Counted from the stretch's first letter, positions 1 to 6,468 are shown. The stretch is 16,979 nt of DNA from Ignavibacteria bacterium (GCA_030835005.1 JAUQWT010000377.1:1-16979); one strand, 5' to 3'. Numbers and translations are program-made. The notes: generated from the letters alone by a model not told the origin.

Positions 1-173
1 GGACGCTTGTATACAACTTCATAATCTTCATCAAGACATCTTGGTTTATCAACTGCAATCTCAACTGCCTTCTCTTCAACTTCAGTGTCTGCATATTCTG
101 TTTTGGATGAAGTCTCGCTATCTTTCAGCGATATCGTTTGTTCTTCCACAAGTAAATGTTCTTCAGACCGCAT
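1..173 (-). CDS. 2-oxoacid:ferredoxin oxidoreductase beta subunit, N-terminal part (cut by window edge)
   Basis: This open frame starts with ATG at 173 and runs off the left edge after 57 codons. The last visible residues, YEVVYKRP, resemble the stretch just before the TPP-binding CPGC region of KorB/VorA-type beta subunits; the TPP site itself lies outside the window. The start overlaps the 3' end of the alpha-subunit gene by 11 nt, which implies translational coupling. The first 50 or so residues are an acidic, Glu-rich extension (SEEHLLVEEQ... VEEKAVEIAV). Many family members begin close to the YKRP segment, so this is unusually long. The identification rests mainly on operon position and the short motif. 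It would pair with the alpha subunit to decarboxylate a 2-oxoacid to acyl-CoA and reduce ferredoxin in the cytoplasm. Confidence 0.72.
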   Translation of the reverse strand, partial: MRSEEHLLVEEQTISLKDSETSSKTEYADTEVEEKAVEIAVDKPRCLDEDYEVVYKR

Positions 174-1230
174 GGTTTTTTTGAATTAAATTTTCTAATT
201 TTTCTACAATTTCTTCCGGAGTGGGGAGCATTCCTCCCATTCTCCCATAAAATTCGACAGGGACTTTTCCGTTCACGGCAAGCAATACATCTTCTACCAT
301 CTGGCCTGAGTTCAGCTCAACTGTAAGCATCATTTTTGCCTTATCTGCAAGCTCAAAAAGTCTTTTTGAAGGATAAGGGAATAGTGTAATAGGGCGCAAT
401 ACTCCAACTTTAATGCCTTTTTCTCTTGCCAGATTAGATGCCTTATGGCATATCCTGGCGCATAAGCCGTAAGCAACAAGTATGAAATCGGCATCTTCGG
501 TATCTATTTCTTCAAACCTGACCTCATCCTTCCTGATCGCATTGTATTTTTCAGTAAGCTTGAAATTATGTTTTTCCATAGCTTCGGGTTTGATATGAAG
601 AGACGTAATGTAATTTCTTTCCCTGGAATCCGGTTTACCCACAGTGGCCCATGGCTTATCGATCTTATGCGGCTCAAATTTTCCGAATGTAACTTTTTCC
701 ATCATTTGTCCAATAGCTCCGTCAGATAGTATCAAAACCGGGTTACGGTATTTATCAGCAAGATCAAATCCCAGGAAAACAAAATCTGCCATCTCCTGAA
801 CAGATGAAGGTGCGAGAACTATCATTCTGTAATCTCCATGCCCGCCCCCTTTGGTTGATTGAAAATAATCACCCTGTCCCGGCTGTATTGTTCCAAGTCC
901 CGGGCCGGCACGGTTAACATTAACTATCAGGCATGGAAGCTCCGCTCCTGCAATATAGGAAATGCCTTCCTGCATTAAGCTGAAACCGGGTGAAGATGAA
1001 CTTGTCATTGCCCTGAATCCTGCACCGGCTGCACCGTAAACCATGTTGATTGATGCAACTTCACTTTCTGCCTGCAGAACAATTCTTCCGTATTTAGGCA
1101 TTTCGTTTGAAAGATATTCAAGGACTTCTGATTGAGGTGTTATAGGGTATCCAAAGTAAGCATCGCATCCTGCCTGAATGGCAGCTTCTGCAAGTGCTTC
1201 ATTTCCCTTCATTAATTTAGTTTCCATCAT
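163..1230 (-). CDS. 2-oxoacid:ferredoxin oxidoreductase alpha subunit (VorB/KorA type)
   Basis: The 355-residue product matches the usual length of VorB/KorA alpha subunits (about 350-380). Near the N-terminus it has MKGNEALAEAAIQAGCDAYF and YPITP (residues 28-32), then an AESEVASINMVYGAAGAG segment, a GLGTIQPGQGDYFQ segment and an NPVLILSDGAIGQMME segment, all typical of this family. It forms the alpha part of a complex oxidising branched-chain 2-oxoacids or 2-oxoglutarate with CoA and ferredoxin; which substrate cannot be decided from sequence alone. I chose the ATG at 1230 (a Met-Met pair) because it follows the ferredoxin stop by 16 nt and is preceded by GAAAGAA. An upstream in-frame ATG at 1338 lies inside the ferredoxin gene and would add a basic tail unlike the family. 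The gene lies between ferredoxin and beta subunit in one operon. Confidence 0.93.
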   Translation of the reverse strand: MMETKLMKGNEALAEAAIQAGCDAYFGYPITPQSEVLEYLSNEMPKYGRIVLQAESEVASINMVYGAAGAGFRAMTSSSSPGFSLMQEGISYIAGAELPCLIVNVNRAGPGLGTIQPGQGDYFQSTKGGGHGDYRMIVLAPSSVQEMADFVFLGFDLADKYRNPVLILSDGAIGQMMEKVTFGKFEPHKIDKPWATVGKPDSRERNYITSLHIKPEAMEKHNFKLTEKYNAIRKDEVRFEEIDTEDADFILVAYGLCARICHKASNLAREKGIKVGVLRPITLFPYPSKRLFELADKAKMMLTVELNSGQMVEDVLLAVNGKVPVEFYGRMGGMLPTPEEIVEKLENLIQKNHAV

Positions 1231-1246
1231 CTTATTTCTTTCAAAA

Positions 1247-1606
1247 TTATATGTAATCCATTGCTGTGAGGTCGCCGTATACTGGCGAAGTGATAATGGA
1301 TTTAATTTCTTCTCTAATATTTTTCGGAGTAATATCAACTCTTTTTTTCTTCACGCCAGTTCTGTAAACTGTTATTACTGCATCAGGGCAAACAAGTGCA
1401 CAATTAACACATCCTGTGCAGAGATCATTCTTTGCAATAATGTATCTGTAGCCTTTGATATTTATTGTATCTGAAAGCTGAAGTGCGTGTTCTTTGCAGG
1501 CCGCCGTGCATAGTTCACATCCTTTGCATTTTTGGATCTCAATTTCAACGTAACCCTTCACTTTTCTTTCTTTGGTAGTCTCGGGTTTCTTGGCTGTAGT
1601 TTCCAT
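1247..1606 (-). CDS. 2x[4Fe-4S] ferredoxin subunit of the oxidoreductase (KorD/VorD type)
   Basis: This 119-residue protein contains two bacterial-type cluster motifs, CKGCELCTAAC and CTGCVNCALVCP, each C-x2-C-x2-C-x3-C, so it should bind two [4Fe-4S] clusters. The first lacks the Pro that usually follows the fourth Cys; the second has it. A 20-residue charged N-terminal tail precedes the ferredoxin fold and a 40-residue tail follows it. It is the first gene of a ferredoxin-alpha-beta unit, the order used by VOR/KOR complexes. It most likely takes electrons from the alpha/beta TPP site and passes them to soluble ferredoxin. No strong SD precedes the ATG; the upstream stretch is A-rich, as for most genes here. 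Confidence 0.9.
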   Translation of the reverse strand: METTAKKPETTKERKVKGYVEIEIQKCKGCELCTAACKEHALQLSDTINIKGYRYIIAKNDLCTGCVNCALVCPDAVITVYRTGVKKKRVDITPKNIREEIKSIITSPVYGDLTAMDYI

Positions 1607-1638
1607 TTTTATTTGCTTTTAAATGGTTAGATTTTATA

Positions 1639-1646
1639 CAAAAATG
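1639..1646 (-). promoter_or_regulatory. Candidate -7 box for the oxidoreductase operon
   Basis: On the minus strand the sequence reads CATTTTTG, one base off the TAnnTTTG -7 consensus, about 33 nt before the ferredoxin ATG. No good -33 box lies 19 nt upstream. A TATAAAAT stretch lies immediately downstream. If this promoter is weak or false, the operon must be read through from the upstream RNA unit, whose terminator would then act as an attenuator. Confidence 0.3.
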
Positions 1647-1732
1647 TCATATAACCCCTCTAAATCCTATAATCTGCATCATAAAGAAACATGATTTTTG
1701 TCACAAAAGAAGAACAGATCTTGATATAAGTA

Positions 1733-1764
1733 TAAAAAAAATGGGACTCTGAACAGAGCCCCAT
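1733..1764 (-). terminator. Intrinsic terminator of the upstream minus-strand RNA
   Basis: On the minus strand, ATGGGGCTCTG and CAGAGTCCCAT pair as an 11-bp stem around a TT apex, followed at once by seven T. Position 1746/1759 is a G-U wobble on the minus strand but an A/C mismatch on the plus strand, and only the minus strand has the T run. The terminator therefore serves minus-strand transcription. No protein gene lies upstream of it on that strand, which implies an RNA gene or leader. Confidence 0.85.
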
Positions 1765-1967
1765 TAATTGAAAGGTTTTTCTTCTATGATGATCAACCGG
1801 AATTTTTTATCAATTTTTCAGTTCACAATGGAACCAGGCAGTTTGGCGGTTAGTCATCTCAACCCATTTCAATGACCTTTAATCACCCGGGTTTAACCGC
1901 GTGTTTACCGTTCTGCCTTTTTCGCTCGTTTAAGAGAGCATTTCTTCAAAAAAGCCCGGTATAATTT
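1735..1967 (-). ncRNA. Candidate structured RNA (free-standing RNA or leader of the oxidoreductase operon)
   Basis: The roughly 230-nt transcript is bounded by a promoter-like element (1973-1980) and the terminator at 1733-1764. Nested complementary segments are seen, listed 5' to 3' on the minus strand: closing stem ACCGG (1960-1956)/CCGGT (1800-1796); CTTTTT (1954-1949)/AAAAAG (1922-1917) enclosing GCTC/GAGC (1939-1936/1927-1924); GGCAG (1917-1913)/CTGCC (1841-1837); GCGGTTA (1900-1894)/TAACCGC (1852-1846); and GTCAT (1876-1872)/ATGAC (1857-1853). The loop of the last hairpin holds GGGTT (1865-1861), which can pair with AACCC (1893-1889) to form an H-type pseudoknot. A GTTC/GAAC hairpin (1834-1831/1824-1821) follows. 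I do not recognise tmRNA, RNase P, SRP or 6S RNA signatures, nor a known riboswitch core. The fold was drawn by eye, without energy or covariation support. Confidence 0.55.
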
Positions 1968-1972
1968 CAGTA

Positions 1973-2003
1973 CAAAGATGGTAAATAAATCATGCGAAAA
2001 AAA
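1973..2003 (-). promoter_or_regulatory. Promoter-like element for the structured RNA
   Basis: On the minus strand CATCTTTG (1980-1973) matches TAnnTTTG at all but the first base. A TTTT (for TTTG) lies exactly 19 nt upstream at 2003-2000. Transcription would start near 1967, just before the closing stem of the candidate RNA. Confidence 0.45.
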
Positions 2004-2030
2004 TAACCTGCATCACTTGAGTGTATGATT

Positions 2031-2065
2031 TTTGTCTGTAAATGATATTTTTTTGACTATATTTG
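2031..2065 (+). promoter_or_regulatory. Promoter of the serine hydrolase gene
   Basis: TATATTTG at 2058-2065 is a perfect TAnnTTTG -7 box. The nearest TTTG (2031-2034) is 23 nt upstream instead of the usual 19, so the -33 element is poor. The box ends 36 nt before the ATG at 2102. It also rules out the upstream in-frame TTG at 2063, which lies inside it. Confidence 0.6.
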
Positions 2066-2101
2066 CATGGATTATCCAAAAAGATCAAACATATCAGACT
2101 A

Positions 2102-3352
2102 ATGAAAGTAAGAAATTATACCGCAATAATCTTCATTTTCTCAATATGTTGTCATACATATTCACAGGATTTTCCCATATCCGGAGATGAAGTTGCATCA
2201 ATGAAAAGTTTTGATGAAGGCGTAACTGCTTTTATGAAAAAATGGAGTGTTCCCGGTGGACAGGTTGCTGTATGTAAAGACGGCAGGCTCGTTTATTCAA
2301 GGGGTTTTGGTTATGGAGATCTTAATGGTAAAGAACCCGTAACCACAACCAACTTGTTCAGAATAGCAAGTGTATCAAAATCTATTACCGGAGTTGCAAT
2401 CATGAAACTCATAGAAGAAAAAAAGCTTTCTTTGGATGATAAGGCATTTTTGATTCTTGACGACCTAACTCCACTGCCCGGGAAAAAAGTTGATCCAAGA
2501 TTGTATGATATTACTATCAGGATGCTTCTTGAACATGTTGCCGGCTGGACGATTGAAGCAGGGGATAGGCAGGTTAAGTTCCTGCGCATAGCAGCTGATG
2601 CCTTCGGACTTCCCAGGCCTGCAGATCAGAAAACTATAATCCGATATGCGATTGGAGACACATTAGATCTTCCGCCGGGAACAAAATATGTTTATTCGAA
2701 TTTTGGTTACAATATACTTGGCAGGGTAATTGAGAAGGTAACCGGAAAGACTTATGAAAAGTATGTTCAGGAAGATATATTGAAAATTGCAGGAATAACT
2801 GATATGAAGATCGCTAAGACCAGATTAACTCAAAGGCATATTAATGAAGTAATGTATAAAGGACTTCCGGAAATGGAACCGGTCTGGAGTGTGTTAGATA
2901 ATGAAGAGCTGCAGGTGGCGTATCCATACGGTGGTGATTATTTTATTGAAGTTATGGATTCACACGGCGGTTGGCTTTCTAATGCGGAGGACCTGGTAAG
3001 ATTTGTTACTTCAGTTGATACTAAAACAAAACGCCCGCATATTCTTAAAGAAGAGACGGTAGAATTGATGCTAGCAGAACCGCTGGTGAAATCTCAGAAT
3101 CCTGATGATTACTACGCTAAAGGATGGGATTACGAGCCAAAGACTGATTCATGGTGGCACGCAGGTGCACTTTATGGAACATCTTCATTTATCTTTCGAT
3201 TTGGAAATGGGGTTTCTATTGCTCTTGTTTTTAATTACCTGCCTATGATGCAGCTCGGAGAATATTTTGGGGAAATGAAAAACAAACTGGTCCCCGAAGC
3301 ATTGAAAGGAGTAACAAGTTGGCCTGAGTTTGATAAATTTAGTGATAACTGA
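2102..3352 (+). CDS. Secreted serine hydrolase of the beta-lactamase/AmpC (S12) superfamily
   Basis: The 416-residue product starts with a Sec signal peptide (hydrophobic IIFIFSICC, likely cleaved near Ser21-Gln22), so it acts in the periplasm or outside the cell. The three active-site elements of the S12 fold are present: SVSK at 90-93 (nucleophile Ser90, general-base Lys93), YSN at 198-200, and HAG at 353-355 in place of KTG. The HxG variant is common in esterases, D-amino-acid peptidases and other non-beta-lactamase members, so antibiotic resistance should not be assumed. Length and motif spacing suit a complete enzyme; the substrate is unknown. It has its own promoter and is convergent with the next gene, which ends 8 nt away. 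Confidence 0.88.
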   Translation: MKVRNYTAIIFIFSICCHTYSQDFPISGDEVASMKSFDEGVTAFMKKWSVPGGQVAVCKDGRLVYSRGFGYGDLNGKEPVTTTNLFRIASVSKSITGVAIMKLIEEKKLSLDDKAFLILDDLTPLPGKKVDPRLYDITIRMLLEHVAGWTIEAGDRQVKFLRIAADAFGLPRPADQKTIIRYAIGDTLDLPPGTKYVYSNFGYNILGRVIEKVTGKTYEKYVQEDILKIAGITDMKIAKTRLTQRHINEVMYKGLPEMEPVWSVLDNEELQVAYPYGGDYFIEVMDSHGGWLSNAEDLVRFVTSVDTKTKRPHILKEETVELMLAEPLVKSQNPDDYYAKGWDYEPKTDSWWHAGALYGTSSFIFRFGNGVSIALVFNYLPMMQLGEYFGEMKNKLVPEALKGVTSWPEFDKFSDN

Positions 3353-3360
3353 ATATCAAA

Positions 3361-3555
3361 CTATCTCTTACGGCCCCTACCCATACCCATAGGAAACTCT
3401 TCATGTTCTTTGTATCCTATAAGAAACGAGAGAAGCATCCATACTCCGCCTACTGCTGCAATTAACAGGCCATATGGCTGCTGGTAAATCAATAGGGCAA
3501 GACCGACAATGATAAGAAATCCGGGTATGATTACCGGATAAATAAGTGAGCGCAT
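3361..3555 (-). CDS. Small inner-membrane protein of unknown function (64 aa)
   Basis: The protein has two hydrophobic segments, roughly residues 5-23 and 28-47, joined by a short loop with QQPYG. A soluble charged tail ends in MGRGRKR, which should face the cytoplasm by the positive-inside rule. A textbook SD (GGAGG, 5 nt before ATG) supports translation, in contrast to most genes here. I recognise no family with certainty. The neighbouring gene on the same strand (3652-4071) is also a small membrane protein, but about 96 nt separates them. Confidence 0.7.
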   Translation of the reverse strand: MRSLIYPVIIPGFLIIVGLALLIYQQPYGLLIAAVGGVWMLLSFLIGYKEHEEFPMGMGRGRKR

Positions 3556-3651
3556 TTCAGCCTCCGTTTTTAAGAATATTATATATCTATATTAACACTT
3601 TGAAGGGCAAACAGGTTCTGAAGAAAAAAAGTATGGCTTAAATATATGCTG

Positions 3652-4071
3652 CTACCAAATTGCCAGCACACCTCCCATTATTGTAATAGAAATAAGCTGA
3701 TATATGATAAATAAGAAGTAAAGCATTTTGGGTCGGGATTCGTACATGTAACCCGGAACTACAGTTGTTACAACAAATCCTAGCCATACCCAGAAACCTA
3801 CATTCACCCCCTGAGCAAAAGTACTTAAGCTTGCAAACTTTATTATATGAGCCAGAACATATGCAAATACCAAAGAAGCAATTGTGTTGACAACATAAGT
3901 CATCCCCATTGATGCGGATGAAAACCCTTCTTTGACCTGTTCTTCAGTTTTTCCCATCGAGCGCATCCAAAGTTTACCTATTACAAGCGGCGAATACCAA
4001 AGAGCGCCAAGTATCATATTAATTACACCGGCTACTATTACAGGAACGAGGTTGATTGTTGGGTCAGGCAT
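3652..4071 (-). CDS. DUF1761-family membrane protein
   Basis: This 139-residue protein has about four transmembrane segments (approx. 8-26, 58-78, 90-108, 116-137). Its N-terminal signature is INMILGALWYSPLVIGKLWM, with the conserved LGALWYSP motif of DUF1761 proteins. The amphipathic KTEEQVKEGFS linker after helix 1 also fits the family. Function is unknown; members are small polytopic inner-membrane proteins. No SD is visible before the ATG. The gene lies 51 nt downstream of tRNA-Gln on the same strand and has no convincing promoter of its own, so it may be read from the tRNA promoter through a weak hairpin. Confidence 0.85.
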   Translation of the reverse strand: MPDPTINLVPVIVAGVINMILGALWYSPLVIGKLWMRSMGKTEEQVKEGFSSASMGMTYVVNTIASLVFAYVLAHIIKFASLSTFAQGVNVGFWVWLGFVVTTVVPGYMYESRPKMLYFLFIIYQLISITIMGGVLAIW

Positions 4072-4093
4072 GGTGGTTGATCAATTGAAAATC

Positions 4094-4109
4094 AGGATTA
4101 CAAAATCCT
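4094..4109 (-). terminator. Weak hairpin after tRNA-Gln
   Basis: AGGATT and AATCCT form a 6-bp stem with a 4-nt loop, followed on the minus strand by GATTTTC. The T run is short and the stem AT-rich, so it may only slow or process the tRNA transcript and leave some read-through into the DUF1761 gene. Confidence 0.3.
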
Positions 4110-4121
4110 AAATTAAATTTG

Positions 4122-4194
4122 TTGCCCGACTAGGGGTCGAACCTAGACTTTCCTGATCCAGAATCAGGCGTGTTGCCAGTTACACCATCGGGCA
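4122..4194 (-). tRNA. tRNA-Gln (anticodon CUG)
   Basis: The minus strand folds as a complete cloverleaf. The acceptor stem is TGCCCGA/TCGGGCA with discriminator A at 4122. The anticodon arm CCTGA/TCAGG carries the loop TTCTGGA, giving anticodon CTG, which reads CAG (Gln). The T arm is CTAGG/CCTAG with loop TTCGACC. The 3' CCA is not encoded (the genome reads ACA after the acceptor stem), so it must be added after transcription. A clear promoter lies 37 nt upstream. Confidence 0.96.
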
Positions 4195-4230
4195 GAATAA
4201 AACTGACTTTGCATTCAAATTTTAAGTTTA

Positions 4231-4261
4231 CAAAGATAATCAAATTGAAGTTCACTGTAAA
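4231..4261 (-). promoter_or_regulatory. Promoter of tRNA-Gln
   Basis: On the minus strand TATCTTTG (4238-4231) matches TAnnTTTG perfectly, with TTTA (4261-4258) exactly 19 nt upstream. Transcription should start near 4227, about 33 nt before the mature tRNA 5' end. Confidence 0.75.
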
Positions 4262-4287
4262 GTTGAAAATTAGCACTTTTCTGTGCA

Positions 4288-4318
4288 TTTATTCTGACAG
4301 CAAATATGGTTATTTTTG
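4288..4318 (+). promoter_or_regulatory. Promoter of the SET-domain gene
   Basis: TATTTTTG (4311-4318) is a perfect -7 box with TTTA (4288-4291) 19 nt upstream. The 5' UTR would be about 55 nt. Confidence 0.72.
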
Positions 4319-4376
4319 CAGATAAAACAGAGGATTTACCCTTTCCTCAAAAACTAACAATAATACAGGGAACTAG

Positions 4377-4730
4377 ATGAATTTCAGGCTTAAAAAATCA
4401 ACAATTGAGGATGCAGGTATTGGTGTCTTTTCAACCGCGCTCATCAAAAAAGGCGAAAAACTGGAAACACTTTTTAGTGAAAATGATACCAGGTGGCTTT
4501 CACATCAGGAATTTGACAGTCTGAGAGTTTGCAGAGATCTAAAAGAAAATTTTGCCATACAATATGAAGACGGGTATTCACTTCCGGCAGATTTCAACAG
4601 TCTTAGTATTGGCTGGTATTTGAATCATTCGGATAATACTAATCTTTATTCAAACGAAGACCATGAATATTTTGCCTCCAGGGACATTGCACCTGACGAA
4701 GAATTGTTTATAGATTACGAAAAGCTCTGA
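4377..4730 (+). CDS. SET-domain protein (putative protein lysine methyltransferase)
   Basis: The 117-residue protein is essentially a bare SET domain. It has GIGVF at 14-18 (SAM-binding N-SET turn), YLNHSDNTN at 81-89 (the NHSxxxN pseudoknot motif that binds SAM) and EELFIDY at 108-114 (the ExxxxDY motif with the catalytic Tyr). Pre-SET and Cys-rich post-SET regions are absent, as is usual for short bacterial SET proteins. It should transfer methyl groups from SAM to a protein lysine in the cytoplasm; the target is unknown. AGGGA 6 nt before ATG serves as SD. It is monocistronic: the next gene has its own promoter. Confidence 0.88.
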   Translation: MNFRLKKSTIEDAGIGVFSTALIKKGEKLETLFSENDTRWLSHQEFDSLRVCRDLKENFAIQYEDGYSLPADFNSLSIGWYLNHSDNTNLYSNEDHEYFASRDIAPDEELFIDYEKL

Positions 4731-4754
4731 ATAAAAATCGCATTAATTTTAGCT

Positions 4755-4785
4755 TTTAAATAGGCAGAGTTTTTTTGTAAATTTG
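4755..4785 (+). promoter_or_regulatory. Promoter of the unknown secreted-protein gene
   Basis: TAAATTTG (4778-4785) is a perfect -7 box with TTTA (4755-4758) exactly 19 nt upstream. It overlaps an in-frame TTG at 4783, which rules that codon out as a start. Confidence 0.72.
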
Positions 4786-4818
4786 CGTGAGAAAGATATT
4801 AGGCTGAAAACAATTAAA

Positions 4819-5709
4819 ATGATAAATAAGATAATTGTAATGATTCTGCTGCTGAATATAGGATTATTATCTCAGCAGGCAGTGATTTTTAAGAACCCAC
4901 CTTCAGATATGACATTGCCTTTAGTTATGGCGGAAGAAAACGGAATTCCCAAATCATCCGGAATGGTTCCCATTGAAACTAAATGGATACAATCCACCGA
5001 TGCAAACATTGAAGGACTACTTCAGTTGTTTTCATCTTCAAATGAAATTGGCATAAATAAGTTAATAAAAGATATCTTTATAAACGCTAATATCCCCGAA
5101 TCCAAATTAAACCAGTTGAAGATACGTTTTACAAGCACAGGCACAGAAGAACGGTCTATTGATAAAGATGCGGCGGTGTTTGGCGACGATTTTGCAGCTA
5201 AATATCCTGCAGAGAACATGTTGCTGGTTACGAAATTGTACCGCACTAAAAATGCTGTTATTGAGCTAACTGATGGCGGCGGGGCAGAATTTGATCAAGC
5301 AGTCAAAGAAGCGCTTTCCCAGGGACTGAGGTTTGGCAATAAAACGGAGACTGTGCAGGATAACAAAATGATAATTGAAATACTCCAGCTTGTATTTGCT
5401 TATGAAAGTATCCCTATTACAATAAACAGGTTAGTTGACCAAAACTTGGTAATACCTGTTTACTTAGCAGCTGATGTTGGAATAAATTCTATCGAAAGTA
5501 TGACCGTGACCGAATTTGGAGAAAATGATTATTTTGTAAAAGTTGTTTCTCCGGTAGTGCAGCAGCCTGTCGAATTCAAAATATCAAATGTGAATCCAAA
5601 AGTAAATTTCAGGGTCGGAGGCAGGGAAAGCTATTTAATGAAATATGTTGAAATGAGCGGGAATAAAGTTACATTTACATTATCCGGTTTTATGATAAGC
5701 TTTAGATAG
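4819..5709 (+). CDS. Secreted protein of unknown function (296 aa)
   Basis: I do not recognise this family. The product starts with a signal-peptide-like stretch (basic MINK, then IIVMILLLNIGLL, then SQQ), so it is probably periplasmic or exported. No lipobox Cys is seen. The mature part is mixed polar/hydrophobic, with no Cys, no repeats and no recognisable catalytic motif. A DGGGAEFDQAVKEAL segment sits mid-protein, and the C-terminal third is strand-rich with alternating residues (VKVVSPVVQQPVEFKI). I chose ATG at 4819 because the promoter -7 box ends at 4785 and the signal peptide starts there. No SD is visible. About 220 nt without an obvious terminator separates it from the next gene. 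Confidence 0.7.
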   Translation: MINKIIVMILLLNIGLLSQQAVIFKNPPSDMTLPLVMAEENGIPKSSGMVPIETKWIQSTDANIEGLLQLFSSSNEIGINKLIKDIFINANIPESKLNQLKIRFTSTGTEERSIDKDAAVFGDDFAAKYPAENMLLVTKLYRTKNAVIELTDGGGAEFDQAVKEALSQGLRFGNKTETVQDNKMIIEILQLVFAYESIPITINRLVDQNLVIPVYLAADVGINSIESMTVTEFGENDYFVKVVSPVVQQPVEFKISNVNPKVNFRVGGRESYLMKYVEMSGNKVTFTLSGFMISFR

Positions 5710-5931
5710 TAATATACACTTTGTAAACCGATTAAGGAAAAAAGATTCAGATATTCTTCTTATCTTCTGATTTTCATTCTGGAGAAAACACTTACACTGG
5801 TTACATTCATTTACAATTAATAACTCAGAATATTGAAACGATTGCTGGTGTATGGTGTTTAATATACAAAGCAGAGTACTACACAATGTCTGCTGAAAAT
5901 TAGAAAAAATCCCGAAAAGGAGAAATATCAA

Positions 5932-6381
5932 ATGCTTAAAAAAACCATTTTTACATCTTTCTTTGTTTTGATCTCGTTTTTTGCAGTTTCCGGCAATTCC
6001 TTCAGTCAGGATGACGGAAATGTTCAGTTCAAGATTGGTCTCCCAGATATATTTGGTGGAACATATGACGAAAACGGATACGATAAAGAGGGCTATGACC
6101 GCTCTGGATACGACAGGAACGGATATGACAGAAAAGGCATTGACAGAAACGGTTATGACCGTGCAGGATACGACAAATATGGATACAATAACAGCGGATA
6201 TAACAGGGAAGGTTACGATAGAAACGGGAATTACAGAAATGACGGCGAATATAATAATGACAGGCAAAAGAAAAAGCACAGTGATAATGGCAAACATAAA
6301 GGCTGGTATAAGAAGAAACATAAAAACCATAAAGATGACGACGACAGGTATGAGAACGATAACAAGAGATGTGATGATTAG
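5932..6381 (+). CDS. Secreted pentapeptide (GYDRN-type) repeat protein
   Basis: The 149-residue product has a Sec signal peptide (MLKKTIFTSFFVLISFFAVSG, cleavage near FSQ-DD, residues 24-27) and a short spacer containing FKIGLPDIFGG. Residues 49-103 are eleven tandem five-residue units of consensus GYD[R/K]x. The C-terminus, about 45 residues, is extremely charged: Lys/His-rich (KKKH, YKKKHKNHK), then Asp-rich (DDDD). A strong SD (AAGGAG) precedes the ATG and a strong terminator follows. Regular Asp/Asn/Gly spacing could allow divalent-cation or surface binding, but that is inference. The family is unknown to me; low-complexity exported proteins of this kind are often cell-surface or matrix components. 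Confidence 0.8.
   Translation: MLKKTIFTSFFVLISFFAVSGNSFSQDDGNVQFKIGLPDIFGGTYDENGYDKEGYDRSGYDRNGYDRKGIDRNGYDRAGYDKYGYNNSGYNREGYDRNGNYRNDGEYNNDRQKKKHSDNGKHKGWYKKKHKNHKDDDDRYENDNKRCDD
6076..6240 (+). repeat. Eleven 15-bp coding repeats (GYDRN pentapeptides)
   Basis: The units translate as GYDKE, GYDRS, GYDRN, GYDRK, GIDRN, GYDRA, GYDKY, GYNNS, GYNRE, GYDRN and GNYRN. Synonymous codons differ between units (GGA/GGC/GGT; TAC/TAT; GAC/GAT; CGC/AGG/AGA/CGT). The array is therefore old and kept at protein level; it is not a fresh slippage expansion. Confidence 0.9.
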
Positions 6382-6468
6382 TTAAGCAGAAAGTTCATCT
6401 CACTTAGATATTGGAATTAAATTCTAACGGGATAAAAAATCAGGACTTTCGTGATAATTGTTTTGAGC

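Noticed and set aside
1735..1967. tmRNA, RNase P RNA, SRP RNA or a known riboswitch in the intergenic region
   Set aside because: No tRNA-like ends with tag frame, no RNase P conserved regions, no SRP apical loop, and no TPP, SAM or cobalamin core could be seen on either strand. This was by eye; a covariance-model search is decisive.
2063..2101. Upstream TTG start of the serine hydrolase, adding 13 residues
   Set aside because: The TTG is the last part of a perfect -7 box, and the signal peptide begins at the ATG at 2102.
2102..3352. An antibiotic-resistance beta-lactamase
   Set aside because: SxxK and YSN are present but KTG is HAG, and the superfamily contains many esterases and peptidases. 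Resistance cannot be inferred.
5680..6330. A 216-codon minus-strand open frame antisense to the pentapeptide-repeat gene
   Set aside because: It is Val/Ile-rich only because it reads the repeat array backwards. The plus-strand frame has a signal peptide, strong SD, protein-level repeats and a terminator.
5981..6385. A second plus-strand frame across the repeat region (Thr/Met-rich, 134 codons)
   Set aside because: The 15-bp periodicity keeps all frames open through the array. It has no SD or signal peptide, and starts inside the real gene.
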